Notes: generated by a model not told the origin, from the sequence alone. Counted from the first letter of the stretch, positions 35,093 through 44,136 are shown. The stretch is DNA of 64,000 bases from UKL13-2 sp038236905 (GCA_038236905.1 JBBRZG010000004.1:1-64000); one strand, 5' to 3'. Translations and numbers: made by a program.

Positions 35093-35853
35093 ATGGACTC
35101 CTTGGGAGGGCTCAGAAAGCGCGCTGGGCTTATTGGGTTCAGAGTGCTTGACACACCATTACCGTGAAGCGCACAGATCGCATGCTAGTTCATAGACTTT
35201 AGTCGGTTGGTATCGGAAACATCGTCAGCCTAGTCAACGAAACTTTGTCAGTGTTTGCCTACGAGTCAATCCATCAATACAGCTCATCCGCTCGGCTGAT
35301 GAAAAGAGCCACTTAATTGCTTAACGAAAAGTTGCTAGGATTAGGCTCGACAGATCCTATGGCGAACAAGTGTTCTGAGCAGAACGCCACGCACAAGAAA
35401 AAAGTTGCATCTTCCATCGCATTAGCGGTCTTTTTTCATGTCGGCATCCCAGCGTGCAACTTCGCTAGGCAGCCAGCGTCCTGCTTCCTGTAAGAGCGTA
35501 CTCGTAGGATAAATAAGACAAAAGATAAGGTTCAGGCTTACATCCAAATAGAGTCGCAGTGTTACTGCGGACATAGCTTGCCTACAAAGTTCGTTCGCGA
35601 TTATGTGGTGGCACGCGAATTCTATGATGTTCGATGTTTGGCCTTTGCTTGTAGAACTATTTCTGTTCGACCGATTGTGCGGTCTGGTGACGTCCCAAGC
35701 GCCCGAACGCAACGAAGTCATCATCCGGCGCGGTGCTCTCTAACATTGAAGCTGTTGGTAGCAGTCCAGAGGACTGTGCGACAAAGAAATCACGGTACGG
35801 CGAGGGCTATTTTGTCCTGTGCTGTTTTGCCGTGGTGTGAACCAAGGAACGTT
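35093..35853. other. Left junction region of the rhodopsin cassette, no intact gene recognised
   Basis: 761 bp between the Pro-rich gene and the opsin. It contains the left 45-bp direct repeat (35293-35337). A minus-strand frame at 35422-35724 has no ribosome site or domain. The opsin promoter should be near the right end. The AAGGA ribosome site is at 35844-35848. Confidence 0.55.
35293..35337 (+). repeat. Left copy of a 45-bp direct repeat flanking the rhodopsin cassette
   Basis: Identical at 42 of 45 positions to 41927-41971, in the same orientation. It begins CGGCTGATGAAAAGAGCC and includes ATTGCTTAACGAAAAGTTG. In the right copy the first half is the end of a truncated IS3 orfB (residues RLMKRAA, then stop); the left copy reads RLMKRAT, then stop, in the same frame. 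Confidence 0.95.
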
Positions 35854-36657
35854 ATGATCAGGTCAAAGTTAAAAACTTTTATGTTGAATGTCCTAGCATC
35901 GGGCGGGCTGATAGCAACCGCTACAGCGCAGGCCTCGACGTCTGGAAGCGCCACGCTTAACTCGAACGATTTCGTCGGTATTTCGTTTTGGATTATCTCG
36001 ATGGCACTAGTCGCGTCGACTGCGTTCTTTTTCTTGGAGCGCGACCGCGTCACAGCGAAGTGGAAAACATCGTTGACTGTGTCAGGTCTGGTGACGTTGG
36101 TCGCAGCTGTTCACTATTTCTACATGCGTGATGTATGGGTCGCAACAGCCGCCACGCCCACCGTCTTTCGTTACATCGACTGGCTTATCACAGTGCCGTT
36201 ATTAATGATCGAGTTCTATCTGATCCTGTCGGCAATCACTAAGGTTCCAGGCGGCGTTTTCTGGCGGTTGATGATCGGAACGCTCGTCATGTTAGTGGGC
36301 GGCTATGTGGGTGAAGCCGGATACGTTGGCGTGTGGCCTGCATTCATCGTTGGAATGGTCGGATGGGGCTTCATCTTGTACGAGATTTTTCTGGGTCAAG
36401 CCGGCAAAATCAACGCAGCGAGTGCGCCGCCTGCAGTTCAATCGGCATTCAAGACGATGCGTCTGATCGTTACTTTTGGTTGGGCCATATACCCCGTCGG
36501 TTATTTCTTTGGCTACCTTACCGGTGCGGGACCCGCTGACAGCGTAAATGCATTGAACATCATCTATAACGCAGCAGATGTTTTGAACAAGATTGCTTTC
36601 GGTTTGATCATCTGGTCAGTCGCTGTTAGCGAGTCCGAAGGGCTAATCGGTAAATAA
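35854..36657 (+). CDS. Green-type proteorhodopsin (light-driven proton pump)
   Basis: A 267-residue seven-helix retinal protein. A signal-like N-terminus (1-27) precedes helix A. Key residues: Asp109 (proton acceptor), Thr113 and Glu120 (donor) in RYIDWLITVPLLMIEFYL give the DTE proton-pump motif. His87 pairs with the acceptor as in marine proteorhodopsins. Leu117 at the spectral-tuning site predicts green absorption. Lys246 (ADVLNKIAFG) carries retinal. AAGGA is five bases before the ATG; the frame is open upstream, but this start matches the family. It heads the retinal cassette and should energise the inner membrane in light. Confidence 0.97.
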   Translation: MIRSKLKTFMLNVLASGGLIATATAQASTSGSATLNSNDFVGISFWIISMALVASTAFFFLERDRVTAKWKTSLTVSGLVTLVAAVHYFYMRDVWVATAATPTVFRYIDWLITVPLLMIEFYLILSAITKVPGGVFWRLMIGTLVMLVGGYVGEAGYVGVWPAFIVGMVGWGFILYEIFLGQAGKINAASAPPAVQSAFKTMRLIVTFGWAIYPVGYFFGYLTGAGPADSVNALNIIYNAADVLNKIAFGLIIWSVAVSESEGLIGK

Positions 36658-36694
36658 GTTCACTTGAGATTGGTGCGGCTGCCCTGTCAGCCCC

Positions 36695-36719
36695 GCGACG
36701 GCAGCTCGCCTGCCGTCGC
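36695..36719 (+). other. Strong hairpin between opsin and crt genes
   Basis: The perfect 10-bp stem GCGACGGCAG (36695-36704) and CTGCCGTCGC (36710-36719) with a 5-base loop; no T-run follows. It may protect the opsin mRNA 3' end or attenuate transcription into the carotenoid genes. Confidence 0.65.
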
Positions 36720-36815
36720 CACCGCGCAGCGCCTACCCCAGTAATTTGACAACTCTGGTAGCAGCTGGCTTTGAACTTGACGTTGCCGCAAAATCGCGGC
36801 CTGCAAAGGAATAGT

Positions 36816-39272
36816 ATGGAAGCTCTGGTTATAGGCGCTGGATTTGGCGGAATTGCTGCCGCATTGCGTTTGCGCGCCAAGGGTTATGAAGTCACGCTGA
36901 TCGATAGATGCCCCAGTCTGGGCGGACGGGCGCAGGTGTTCGAGCGCAACGGCTTCAAGCACGACGCGGGGCCGACCGTGATCACCGCGCCCTTCCTGTT
37001 CGAAGAGCTGTTCGCGTTGTCCGGCGAGAAGATGTCCGATCACATCAAACTGGTGCCATTGACACCTTGGTACCGCTTTCATTTCGCCGACAACACGCAG
37101 TTCGATTACGGCGGCACTCTCGACGAAACGCTGGCCGAAATTGCCCGCATTGAGCCGCAGGATTGCGACGGATACCGCCGCCTGCTCAAGCAGTCCAAGC
37201 GCATCTTCGACGTCGGCTTCACCGAACTGTCGGCGCAGCCCTTCCACCGCCTCATGATCATGCTCAAGCAGATCCCACGCCTGTTGGCGCTGCGCAGCCA
37301 CGAGACCGTGTGGCAGCTGGTAGCCCGTCATCTGACCAGCCCAAAGCTGCGCCAGGCTTTCTCGATCCAACCATTGTTGGTGGGTGGCAATCCGTTTGAT
37401 ACCACCAGCATCTATGGCCTGATTCATTATTTAGAGCGGTCTTACGGCGTGCACTTCGCCATGGGTGGTACCGGCGCAATAACGCGAGCGCTGGGCGCGC
37501 TGATGGCGCGGCAGGGCATTGTCGTGCGCCTGAACACGACCGTTAACCGCATCCACGTTGACCGCGGCGTGGCCACTGGCGTGAGCCTGGCCGACGGGTC
37601 GTTACTGAACGCCGATGTCATCGTCTCAAACGCCGATCCGGCCCATTTGTATGGTGCGATGATCAATCCCGGCGAGCAAGCTGCGAGTACGCGGCTGAAG
37701 CTTGCGGCAGCGCACTATTCGATGGGATTGTTTGTGCTGTACTTCGGCACCACCCGCACCTATCCCGAGGTAGTGCACCACACCATCTGGCTCGGTGCAC
37801 GCTACCGCGACCTGCTCACCGACATCTTCGATCACAAGACCCTGTCGGACGACTTTTCGCTGTATTTGCATCGGCCGACGGCGACCGATCCGAGCTTCGC
37901 GCCGGCTGGTTGCGACAGCTTTTACGTGCTTTGCCCTGTGCCCAATCTGAAAGGCCAGATCGATTGGGCGGTGGAGGGCCCACGCCTGCAGACGCGCATT
38001 GTCGCCGCGCTAGAAAGGACGATCTTGCCGGGACTGTCAGCCTGCATCACGGCTGACTTCTTCATGACGCCGGAAAACTTCCGCAGCGACTATCTCAGCG
38101 CCTATGGCGCCGGTTTCTCGGTGGCACCCCTTTTTCGACAATCGGCGTGGTTCCGGTTTCACAACCGTGCCGAAGGCATCAGAAACCTGTACCTGGTGGG
38201 CGCCGGAACACACCCCGGTGCCGGGCTACCCGGTGTGCTGTGCTCTGCCAAGGTGATGGATGCGCTGGTGCCGGCCGCCCACAACTTTGTGCGACCGGCT
38301 CGCATTGGAAAATACGCATCTCCTACCGGAGCGACTTTGGCTTCGACTGCTGCCGAGAATGTGCTGGCATCTAAAGGCCGTTCCTTTCATTGGGCACGGC
38401 GACTGATGGCCAAAGGGCCGGCCACGCGTGCCACGCGGCTGTACGCGCTCTGCCGCCACTTGGACGATCTGGCGGATGAGAGTGGTGCACGCCCGACCAC
38501 CGCCGTCCGCGCCGAGCTGGCCAACGTCGCTCAGGCAGTGGCAACTGGTGTGTCGGACCAAGCGACCGTGAGCGACGCGTTAGGTTTGATCTACGAGTGC
38601 AGCATCGCGCCCGACCTGGTGTTACAACTGATTGCAGGGCTGGACTCCGACCTCGACGCGGTGCGCATGCCCGATATCGACGCGCTGTTGCGCTATTGCT
38701 ACCGGGTAGCCGGCACGGTAGGTCCGATGATGTGCGCGGTTCTTGGCGTAAACGACCGGCGGGCCCTTGCGCATGCGGTCGACCTTGGAATTGCAATGCA
38801 GCTCACCAACATCTGCCGAGACATATCCACCGATGCCCGGGCCGGGCGCCGTTACCTCCCGGCGTCACTGGTTGGCGACGTTGAGCCGCAGCAACTGGTC
38901 GATCCAGCCGATTCACTGCAGCCCCGACTTCGTGGTTGCGTGTTAGCTCTGCTCGACATCGCCGACCGCTATTACCTTAGCGGTGAACGCGGACTGTCGT
39001 ACCTACCGCTGGGCTCGCGCGCTGGCATCCTGGTGGCGGCGCGGGTTTATCGTGCCATCGGAACGCAGTTGCGTCAGCGCAATATGGCGTATTGGCTCGG
39101 ACGCGCGGTGGTGCCCACACACCAAAAAATCATGGTCACCTTGTTAGCGTTGGTGACCCAGCCCTGCCGGTCGTCGTTCTGGCGGCCGTCACAGCCACAC
39201 GACGCCCAGTTACATGGAGCCTTGTCAGGCTTGGTTCCATCGTCAGTGCCCGGTGCTGCGCAACATGGTTGA
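36816..39272 (+). CDS. Fused phytoene desaturase-phytoene synthase (CrtI-CrtB)
   Basis: An 818-residue single polypeptide. Residues 1-485 are a CrtI desaturase: FAD motif ALVIGAGFGGIAAALRLRAKG, SLGGRAQVF, HDAGPTVITAPFLFEELF and the C-terminal YLVGAGTHPGAGLPGVLCSAKVM. A linker of about 25 residues leads to a CrtB synthase (about 510-818). The synthase has the first Asp-rich motif LDDLADE near 549 and the second, NICRDISTDARAGRRYLP, near 667-673. Together they convert GGPP to phytoene and then lycopene. AAAGGA lies five bases before the ATG. The frame is continuous with no stop between domains. It overlaps crtY by 8 bp. Usually crtI and crtB are separate genes in bacteria. Confidence 0.94.
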   Translation: MEALVIGAGFGGIAAALRLRAKGYEVTLIDRCPSLGGRAQVFERNGFKHDAGPTVITAPFLFEELFALSGEKMSDHIKLVPLTPWYRFHFADNTQFDYGGTLDETLAEIARIEPQDCDGYRRLLKQSKRIFDVGFTELSAQPFHRLMIMLKQIPRLLALRSHETVWQLVARHLTSPKLRQAFSIQPLLVGGNPFDTTSIYGLIHYLERSYGVHFAMGGTGAITRALGALMARQGIVVRLNTTVNRIHVDRGVATGVSLADGSLLNADVIVSNADPAHLYGAMINPGEQAASTRLKLAAAHYSMGLFVLYFGTTRTYPEVVHHTIWLGARYRDLLTDIFDHKTLSDDFSLYLHRPTATDPSFAPAGCDSFYVLCPVPNLKGQIDWAVEGPRLQTRIVAALERTILPGLSACITADFFMTPENFRSDYLSAYGAGFSVAPLFRQSAWFRFHNRAEGIRNLYLVGAGTHPGAGLPGVLCSAKVMDALVPAAHNFVRPARIGKYASPTGATLASTAAENVLASKGRSFHWARRLMAKGPATRATRLYALCRHLDDLADESGARPTTAVRAELANVAQAVATGVSDQATVSDALGLIYECSIAPDLVLQLIAGLDSDLDAVRMPDIDALLRYCYRVAGTVGPMMCAVLGVNDRRALAHAVDLGIAMQLTNICRDISTDARAGRRYLPASLVGDVEPQQLVDPADSLQPRLRGCVLALLDIADRYYLSGERGLSYLPLGSRAGILVAARVYRAIGTQLRQRNMAYWLGRAVVPTHQKIMVTLLALVTQPCRSSFWRPSQPHDAQLHGALSGLVPSSVPGAAQHG

Positions 39273-40443
39273 GGCGGTCGACCTCATCGTACTCGGTGGC
39301 GGCTGTGCAGGACTGAGCCTTTGCAGGCAGCTCACTGCGCTTGGGAAGATATGTCCCCGAACCGTGGTTATTGAGTCGCGCAAGCAATATCTTAATGACC
39401 GCACTTGGTGCTTCTGGGGCGACGATGCGCTGCCGAACAAGTACCGGATCCAGCACCGCTGGCACCGCATGCGGGTCAGCTACGCTGATACAAGCGTGAC
39501 GCTCAGCTGCGGTTCGACGCCGTACCAGATGCTGGCGGCCGAAGACTTCTATGCCGACGCGCAAGCGGCAATTGCAGCACATCCACACACGCGCCTGAAG
39601 CTGGGCACCGTGGTGCTGGGCGACCCGGTAAAGGTTGCGGGGCTGTGGCAGGTTCAGACCTCGGCAGGCGTGTTTTCTTCCGCGATGCTGGTGGACACCC
39701 GGCCCGCGTTAGCTCCCGTGCGTGACGGGGCCGTGCTGTGGCAATCCTTCTACGGCCGCGAGATCGAATGCAGCGCAGCGGTGTTCGATCCGCTGTGTGT
39801 GGACCTCATGGATTTCTTGCCACCTCACGCTGACCATATCCCGTTTGTCTATGTCTTGCCCATTTCACCGACCCGAGCCCTGGTGGAAGTAACGGTTTTC
39901 GGGGCTACTCCACTTGCCCCTGCTGCGTTACGCCAAAGCCTCGACATCGCTGTATCGCGGCGAACCGGTTCAGCGCCTAGCCGGGTGGTGCGGTCGGAAC
40001 ACGGCATCTTGCCGATGGGACTCGTCAAACCGATGCAGCATCCTGACCCGAGCCGTGTCAGGGTCGGGCTGACTGCTGGCGCTGCTAGACCAAGCACGGG
40101 ATACGCGTTCCAACGCATTCAGCGCTGGGCCCAAGAGTGCGCACTGTCTATCTCGACGACTGGGTTGCCCGTCGGCCACAGGCCCGATCCCGCGCCACTT
40201 CGCGCGATGGATCGCTTGTTCTTAGATGTACTGCGCGCAAACCCGCGAGGTGGTGGCCAGATCTTCTTCTCTCTGTTCAGTGCGGCGCAAACGCCAAGAG
40301 TGATACGCTTTTTGAGTGGTTTAGGGCGGGTCGACGACGCGTTGGCCGTGGTGGCTGCGATGCCGTTCAAGCCATTCATTCGGGCTGCCCTTACACCACG
40401 ATTCATGAAGCCGGGACCGCAAAGTATCGGTCGGCGCGCATGA
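39265..40443 (+). CDS. crtY: Lycopene beta-cyclase CrtY
   Basis: A 392-residue enzyme closing both rings of lycopene to give beta-carotene. It begins MVEAVDLIVLGGGCAGLSLCRQL with the dinucleotide-binding motif. Family blocks include DRTWCFWGDDALP (the cyclase region) and YAFQRIQRWAQ. The chosen start overlaps the crtI-crtB stop by 8 bp, so translation is coupled. It ends in an ATGA overlap with blh. Its base composition looks more GC-rich than flanking genes (visual impression). Confidence 0.94.
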   Translation: MVEAVDLIVLGGGCAGLSLCRQLTALGKICPRTVVIESRKQYLNDRTWCFWGDDALPNKYRIQHRWHRMRVSYADTSVTLSCGSTPYQMLAAEDFYADAQAAIAAHPHTRLKLGTVVLGDPVKVAGLWQVQTSAGVFSSAMLVDTRPALAPVRDGAVLWQSFYGREIECSAAVFDPLCVDLMDFLPPHADHIPFVYVLPISPTRALVEVTVFGATPLAPAALRQSLDIAVSRRTGSAPSRVVRSEHGILPMGLVKPMQHPDPSRVRVGLTAGAARPSTGYAFQRIQRWAQECALSISTTGLPVGHRPDPAPLRAMDRLFLDVLRANPRGGGQIFFSLFSAAQTPRVIRFLSGLGRVDDALAVVAAMPFKPFIRAALTPRFMKPGPQSIGRRA

Positions 40444-41327
40444 GCATCAAGTGGCAAGGCATCGTGTTCAGCGCAACGGCGTGGGTAGTTTGCGTGTGTG
40501 CCATTCTGCTCCCGGCAGCGCAGCCACAGTCTGCGCTGCCGGCCCTGGCAATCGTGATTTTTCTGTTCGGCGTTCCTCACGGCGCAATGGACATGGTGTA
40601 TGCACGCCAGCTTCATCGCATCGAATCGACCGTCGGTTGGACCGCCTTTGGCTTGACCTACCTGACGATCGCAGCCCTCGTGGTAGGGCTGTGGGTAGCC
40701 GCGCCAGCTCTATTTCTGATTGGGTTCTTGTTGATCTCTGCACTCCACTTCAGTGGCGATCCACCGGGCGAAACGGGGGCTGTGCGGCGCGTATTGTACG
40801 GTGGGTTGATATTGATCTGTCCGGTCGTGTTGCACGAGCCGCAGGTGCGCGAGTTGTATTCGATGCTGGCGGGAGAGGACGCCGGTGGTGCCGTCGTCAC
40901 AGCCTCTTATTGGATGTCATGGCCTTGGATGACTGCAGCCGCGGTCGCAGCGCTGCTTTGCGCAAAAAAAGACTGGGTCGGCAGCCTCGAACTTGCTTCG
41001 GTCGCGGCACTGATGACACTGGTATCTCCAGTCCTGGCCTTCACGATATTTTTTTGCGGCATGCACAGCTTACGCCATGCGATGAGAACGCGTGACTACG
41101 CCCTCACCCGGACATGGACCCACCTGTTGCGCGTGGCCGCGCCGCCAATGCTGGTCACGGGGCTAATTGCAATCGCTGGTTGGCAATTTCTGCCGGCGTT
41201 GGATTTCTACACTAGGCTCGTGCGGCTTGTCTTCGTCGGGCTAGCCGCGCTCACGGTGCCGCACATGATCTTGGTCGAACGAGTCCGATTCTCGGGCTGG
41301 ACCAAAGGGCACGCCAACCTAGGTTGA
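40440..41327 (+). CDS. blh: Beta-carotene 15,15'-dioxygenase, Brp/Blh family
   Basis: A 295-residue integral membrane enzyme that cleaves beta-carotene into two molecules of retinal, the opsin chromophore. Conserved histidines sit in the family contexts: His47 (GVPHGAMD), His103 (ALHFSGD), His209 and His213 (MHSLRHA) and His275 (VPHMILVE). About eight membrane helices. ATG overlaps the crtY stop. It is the last gene of the cassette. A 7-bp hairpin (41329-41335 with 41350-41356) follows the stop without a T-run. Confidence 0.95.
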   Translation: MSIKWQGIVFSATAWVVCVCAILLPAAQPQSALPALAIVIFLFGVPHGAMDMVYARQLHRIESTVGWTAFGLTYLTIAALVVGLWVAAPALFLIGFLLISALHFSGDPPGETGAVRRVLYGGLILICPVVLHEPQVRELYSMLAGEDAGGAVVTASYWMSWPWMTAAAVAALLCAKKDWVGSLELASVAALMTLVSPVLAFTIFFCGMHSLRHAMRTRDYALTRTWTHLLRVAAPPMLVTGLIAIAGWQFLPALDFYTRLVRLVFVGLAALTVPHMILVERVRFSGWTKGHANLG

Positions 41328-41402
41328 GCGCTTCACGAAAGCAATAAGATGAAGCGAGACAAGAAACATAACGTTTTAAAAGGCATCCAGAAAGAGTAAT
41401 TA

Positions 41403-41723
41403 AAGCGGCGCACTTTCACGCTCGATTTCAATCACGCTCGATTTCAAAGCCGAAGTCGTTCGCCACAGGCAAGCCGAGAACCTCAACTACACAGACTGCA
41501 CAGAAAAGCTTGATTTCCTTCACAAGTTGGTGAAGCACTGCAAGAAGCGATACGGGGCCGGTGAGTTGACCACCGCGGCTAGCGCCGTACCGTCAGTTCT
41601 GAGCAAGCCGAAATTACCCGTCTGTGCGCCGAGACCTCGCGCGCCAAGATGGAACTAGCTAGCCTGATGGCCCTAGGCCAACCCGAAAAAGCAGCGGCAT
41701 ATTTCGCGGAAGATATGTTGTGA
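41403..41723 (+). pseudogene. Decayed IS3-family transposase orfA
   Basis: Fragments in shifting frames match IS3 orfA: TLDFKAEVVRHRQAENLNYTDCTEKLDFLHKLVK, then YGAGELTTAAS, then SSEQAEITRLCAETSRAKMEL and KAAAYFAEDML before a stop. A 16-bp tandem duplication at 41416-41447 breaks the start and a second frameshift lies near 41590. Not functional. Confidence 0.85.
41416..41447 (+). repeat. 16-bp perfect tandem duplication in the IS remnant
   Basis: TCACGCTCGATTTCAA occurs twice in a row (41416-41431 and 41432-41447), shifting the orfA frame. Confidence 0.97.
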
Positions 41724-41950
41724 AATAGGCCGTTATCCAAACTACACTCACTGTGAACCCGCTGTCGGTCTGCTGTCGGGTCTTGGGGTTGACGATAGCT
41801 GGGTTTTACGCCTGGGCCACGCGTCCACCGTCGGCGCGGGCTATAGAGCGTGCGAAGCTGCGCGAAACGATTCGAACTATTTTTAGCAATCAACGCAGCC
41901 GCTGCAGCGCGGCGCGTATCTACCAACGGCTGATGAAAAGAGCCGCTTGA
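41724..41950 (+). pseudogene. Truncated IS3-family transposase orfB (N-terminus)
   Basis: The frame reads NPLSVCCRVLGLTIAGFYAWATRPPSARAIERAKLRETIRTIF and ARIYQRLMKRAA, then stop. It corresponds to the helix-turn-helix region of IS3 OrfB, about 65 of 280 residues; the DDE core is missing. Its last bases form the first half of the right direct repeat. Confidence 0.85.
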
Positions 41951-41971
41951 TTGCTTAACGAAAAGTTGTTA
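41927..41971 (+). repeat. Right copy of the 45-bp direct repeat flanking the rhodopsin cassette
   Basis: 42 of 45 positions equal 35293-35337, in direct orientation. It starts within the IS3 orfB remnant and runs 21 bp past its stop. The two copies bracket the opsin, crtI-crtB, crtY, blh and the IS remnant. Confidence 0.95.
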
Positions 41972-42040
41972 TGTTCATGATAAGGGTTAAAAGCCTGAAT
42001 ACGGCAGAATGAAAGTCCAGCAATTACATTTGCCCGCAAA

Positions 42041-43306
42041 ATGAGCCAGATCAGCGAAACCACTCAAGCCATCCTCGAATACAACTTGAACCGTGATCCC
42101 GAGCGACTCAAGCTTAAGCTACAAGCGCTTCGCGGCGATGCGTTTGCTTTTTTTCGCGGAACCGCACCACTGTTTTATGCGACGCTCTCCATGCCCGCAT
42201 CGTTACTCGCGACACCAAAAGTACTGGCATGCGGCGATCTGCATCTTGAAAACTTTGGCAGCTATAAAGGCGATAACCGGCTGGTTTATTTTGACTTGAG
42301 TGATTTCGACGAGACCTGCATTGCACCCTGCGCCTTTGATTTGGTGCGGCTCTTGTCGAGTATTTTGGTTGCCGCCACAACACTGGGTATCAGTAAAAAA
42401 CAGGCGGGCAAACTTACGGCCAAGTTTGTGGATATCTATGCAAATGACTTAGCGGCCGAAAAACCGCGCTGGGTTGAACGCGCAAGCGCGATTGGCCCCG
42501 TTAAACAGTTGCTGCAAAGCGTTAAGAACCACCATCGATCTGACCTCATTGCGCGACGAACCACGCAAAAAAAATCAGCCACCACGCTCATAACCGACGG
42601 CACGCATGCGCTAAGAGCCGACGCGGATGCTCGACGCCGCGCCGAGTCAATCCTATCTGCTTACGCCGCGACACGCGCCTCTCCCGCGCACTTTACGCCC
42701 ATCGATATTGCCAGACGAATCGCCGGTAATGGCAGCCTCGGGCTGGAACGCTATGTGGCGTTAGTACGAGGCGACGGTTCGGCGGACGGGCGTTACCTGA
42801 TTGACATAAAAGTGGCGAATCCCTCAGCGCTCGCCGCATGCATTCAAGAAACGCAGCCTGCCTGGAAAAGCGAGGCGGTACGCGTGGTCTCACTCCAATA
42901 CACAATGCAAGCGATACCGCCCGCGCTGCTCGGGAGCGTTGGTATGGGCGAACATTCTTACATCATCAAGGAATTACAACCCACCGCCGATCGCGTCAAC
43001 CTGCAAGGCCTTAAAGCGAAAACCGGACAGCTTGAAGATGTGGTTCAAACAATGGCCGAAGTCACGGCATGGGCTCACCTCCGGGGCGCCTCGCGATTTG
43101 GTGCCGATAATGTGGAAGCGTTATCGACCTTTGCAGGTGGCAATGCCTGGAAAGACGCGTTACTGGCACATGCGCAACTATCCGCGAGTCTAGTGGCTGA
43201 ACAATGGCAAGCCTACGTGTTTGATTTCGATAAGGGTGCAGTCGCCAATCAGCCGCAAAACAAATTGCCGAACGTTAAAGCACGCAAGGCCAAACGCAGC
43301 AAATAA
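42041..43306 (+). CDS. DUF2252 family protein
   Basis: A 421-residue cytoplasmic protein with a phosphotransferase-like signature: GDLHLENFGS (65-74) and DLSDFDE (85-91), reminiscent of aminoglycoside-phosphotransferase folds, plus the C-terminal VVQTMAEVTAWAHLRGA. Function unknown. The C-terminus is Lys-rich. It starts 70 bp after the right repeat, which may be the point where native chromosome resumes. Confidence 0.88.
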   Translation: MSQISETTQAILEYNLNRDPERLKLKLQALRGDAFAFFRGTAPLFYATLSMPASLLATPKVLACGDLHLENFGSYKGDNRLVYFDLSDFDETCIAPCAFDLVRLLSSILVAATTLGISKKQAGKLTAKFVDIYANDLAAEKPRWVERASAIGPVKQLLQSVKNHHRSDLIARRTTQKKSATTLITDGTHALRADADARRRAESILSAYAATRASPAHFTPIDIARRIAGNGSLGLERYVALVRGDGSADGRYLIDIKVANPSALAACIQETQPAWKSEAVRVVSLQYTMQAIPPALLGSVGMGEHSYIIKELQPTADRVNLQGLKAKTGQLEDVVQTMAEVTAWAHLRGASRFGADNVEALSTFAGGNAWKDALLAHAQLSASLVAEQWQAYVFDFDKGAVANQPQNKLPNVKARKAKRSK

Positions 43307-43464
43307 TATGACGCGGATCACCAGCGACTTGAACAACAGACTTGGGGCGCGTGGCTAAGAAATTGATCGGCGCGCGTTTGCCAAACTACCCCAGCCGCGC
43401 CGCGACAACCTGAAATGCCGCAAACATTTCACGCCGGTTCATCCCCAGCTTCTATAATCGACCG

Positions 43465-44136
43465 ATGAGCTTCCGCAATCATTTTGTTGTGCGCAACATC
43501 CACGCTCGTCCGCGACTGGTCATGTCAGCACTAATTGGTATCGCTATAGCCATTTTCCTACCGACCAGTTTGGCGTTGCATCAAGTGACTCGCCTGATTA
43601 TTGGTTGGAACGCGGGGGCGTGTCTCTACATCCTGCTCGCGGGCATTATGATGGGACGATCCACACCAGACAAAATGCAGCGCCGCGCTCGCGCTCAAGA
43701 CGATGGGCAAATGGTTCTTCTCATCATTGTCATCTTTGCCGCCGTTGCCAGTCTGACCGCCATCGTCGCCCAATTATCGGTCGCGAAAGACCTGAAGGGA
43801 ACCTTGCGATACGCACATATAACGCTTGCAGCAATCACAATATTGTCATCCTGGACGTTCACCCATTTGATGTTTGCCATGCACTATGCGCATGACTACT
43901 ATGTCGCCATCTCGGAGAAACGAGCAGGCGGCTTACTTTTCCCGTCCGAAGATAATCCCGAGTACGGTGATTTTCTCTATTTGGCCTTCATTATCGGTAC
44001 CTCGGGCCAGACCGCTGACGTTTCGTTCTCCTCAAAACCGATGCGCCGCATCGGGCTGATTCACTGCGTTCTCGCGTTTTTGTTCAACACCACCGTACTG
44101 GCGCTAACGATCAACATCGCCGCCAGTTTGTTTTAA
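43465..44136 (+). CDS. DUF1345 family membrane protein
   Basis: A 223-residue protein with five or so membrane helices and the family blocks WNAGACLYILLAGIMM, THLMFAMHYAHDYY and GDFLYLAFIIGTSGQTADVSFSSKPMRRIGLIHC. Function unknown. Length is normal. Confidence 0.9.
   Translation: MSFRNHFVVRNIHARPRLVMSALIGIAIAIFLPTSLALHQVTRLIIGWNAGACLYILLAGIMMGRSTPDKMQRRARAQDDGQMVLLIIVIFAAVASLTAIVAQLSVAKDLKGTLRYAHITLAAITILSSWTFTHLMFAMHYAHDYYVAISEKRAGGLLFPSEDNPEYGDFLYLAFIIGTSGQTADVSFSSKPMRRIGLIHCVLAFLFNTTVLALTINIAASLF

Noticed and set aside
35422..35724. 100-codon minus-strand frame upstream of the opsin
   Set aside because: No ribosome site, no domain, unusual composition; probably non-coding junction DNA.
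36687..37427. 246-codon minus-strand frame opposite crtI
   Set aside because: Antisense to the conserved FAD-binding region of the desaturase.
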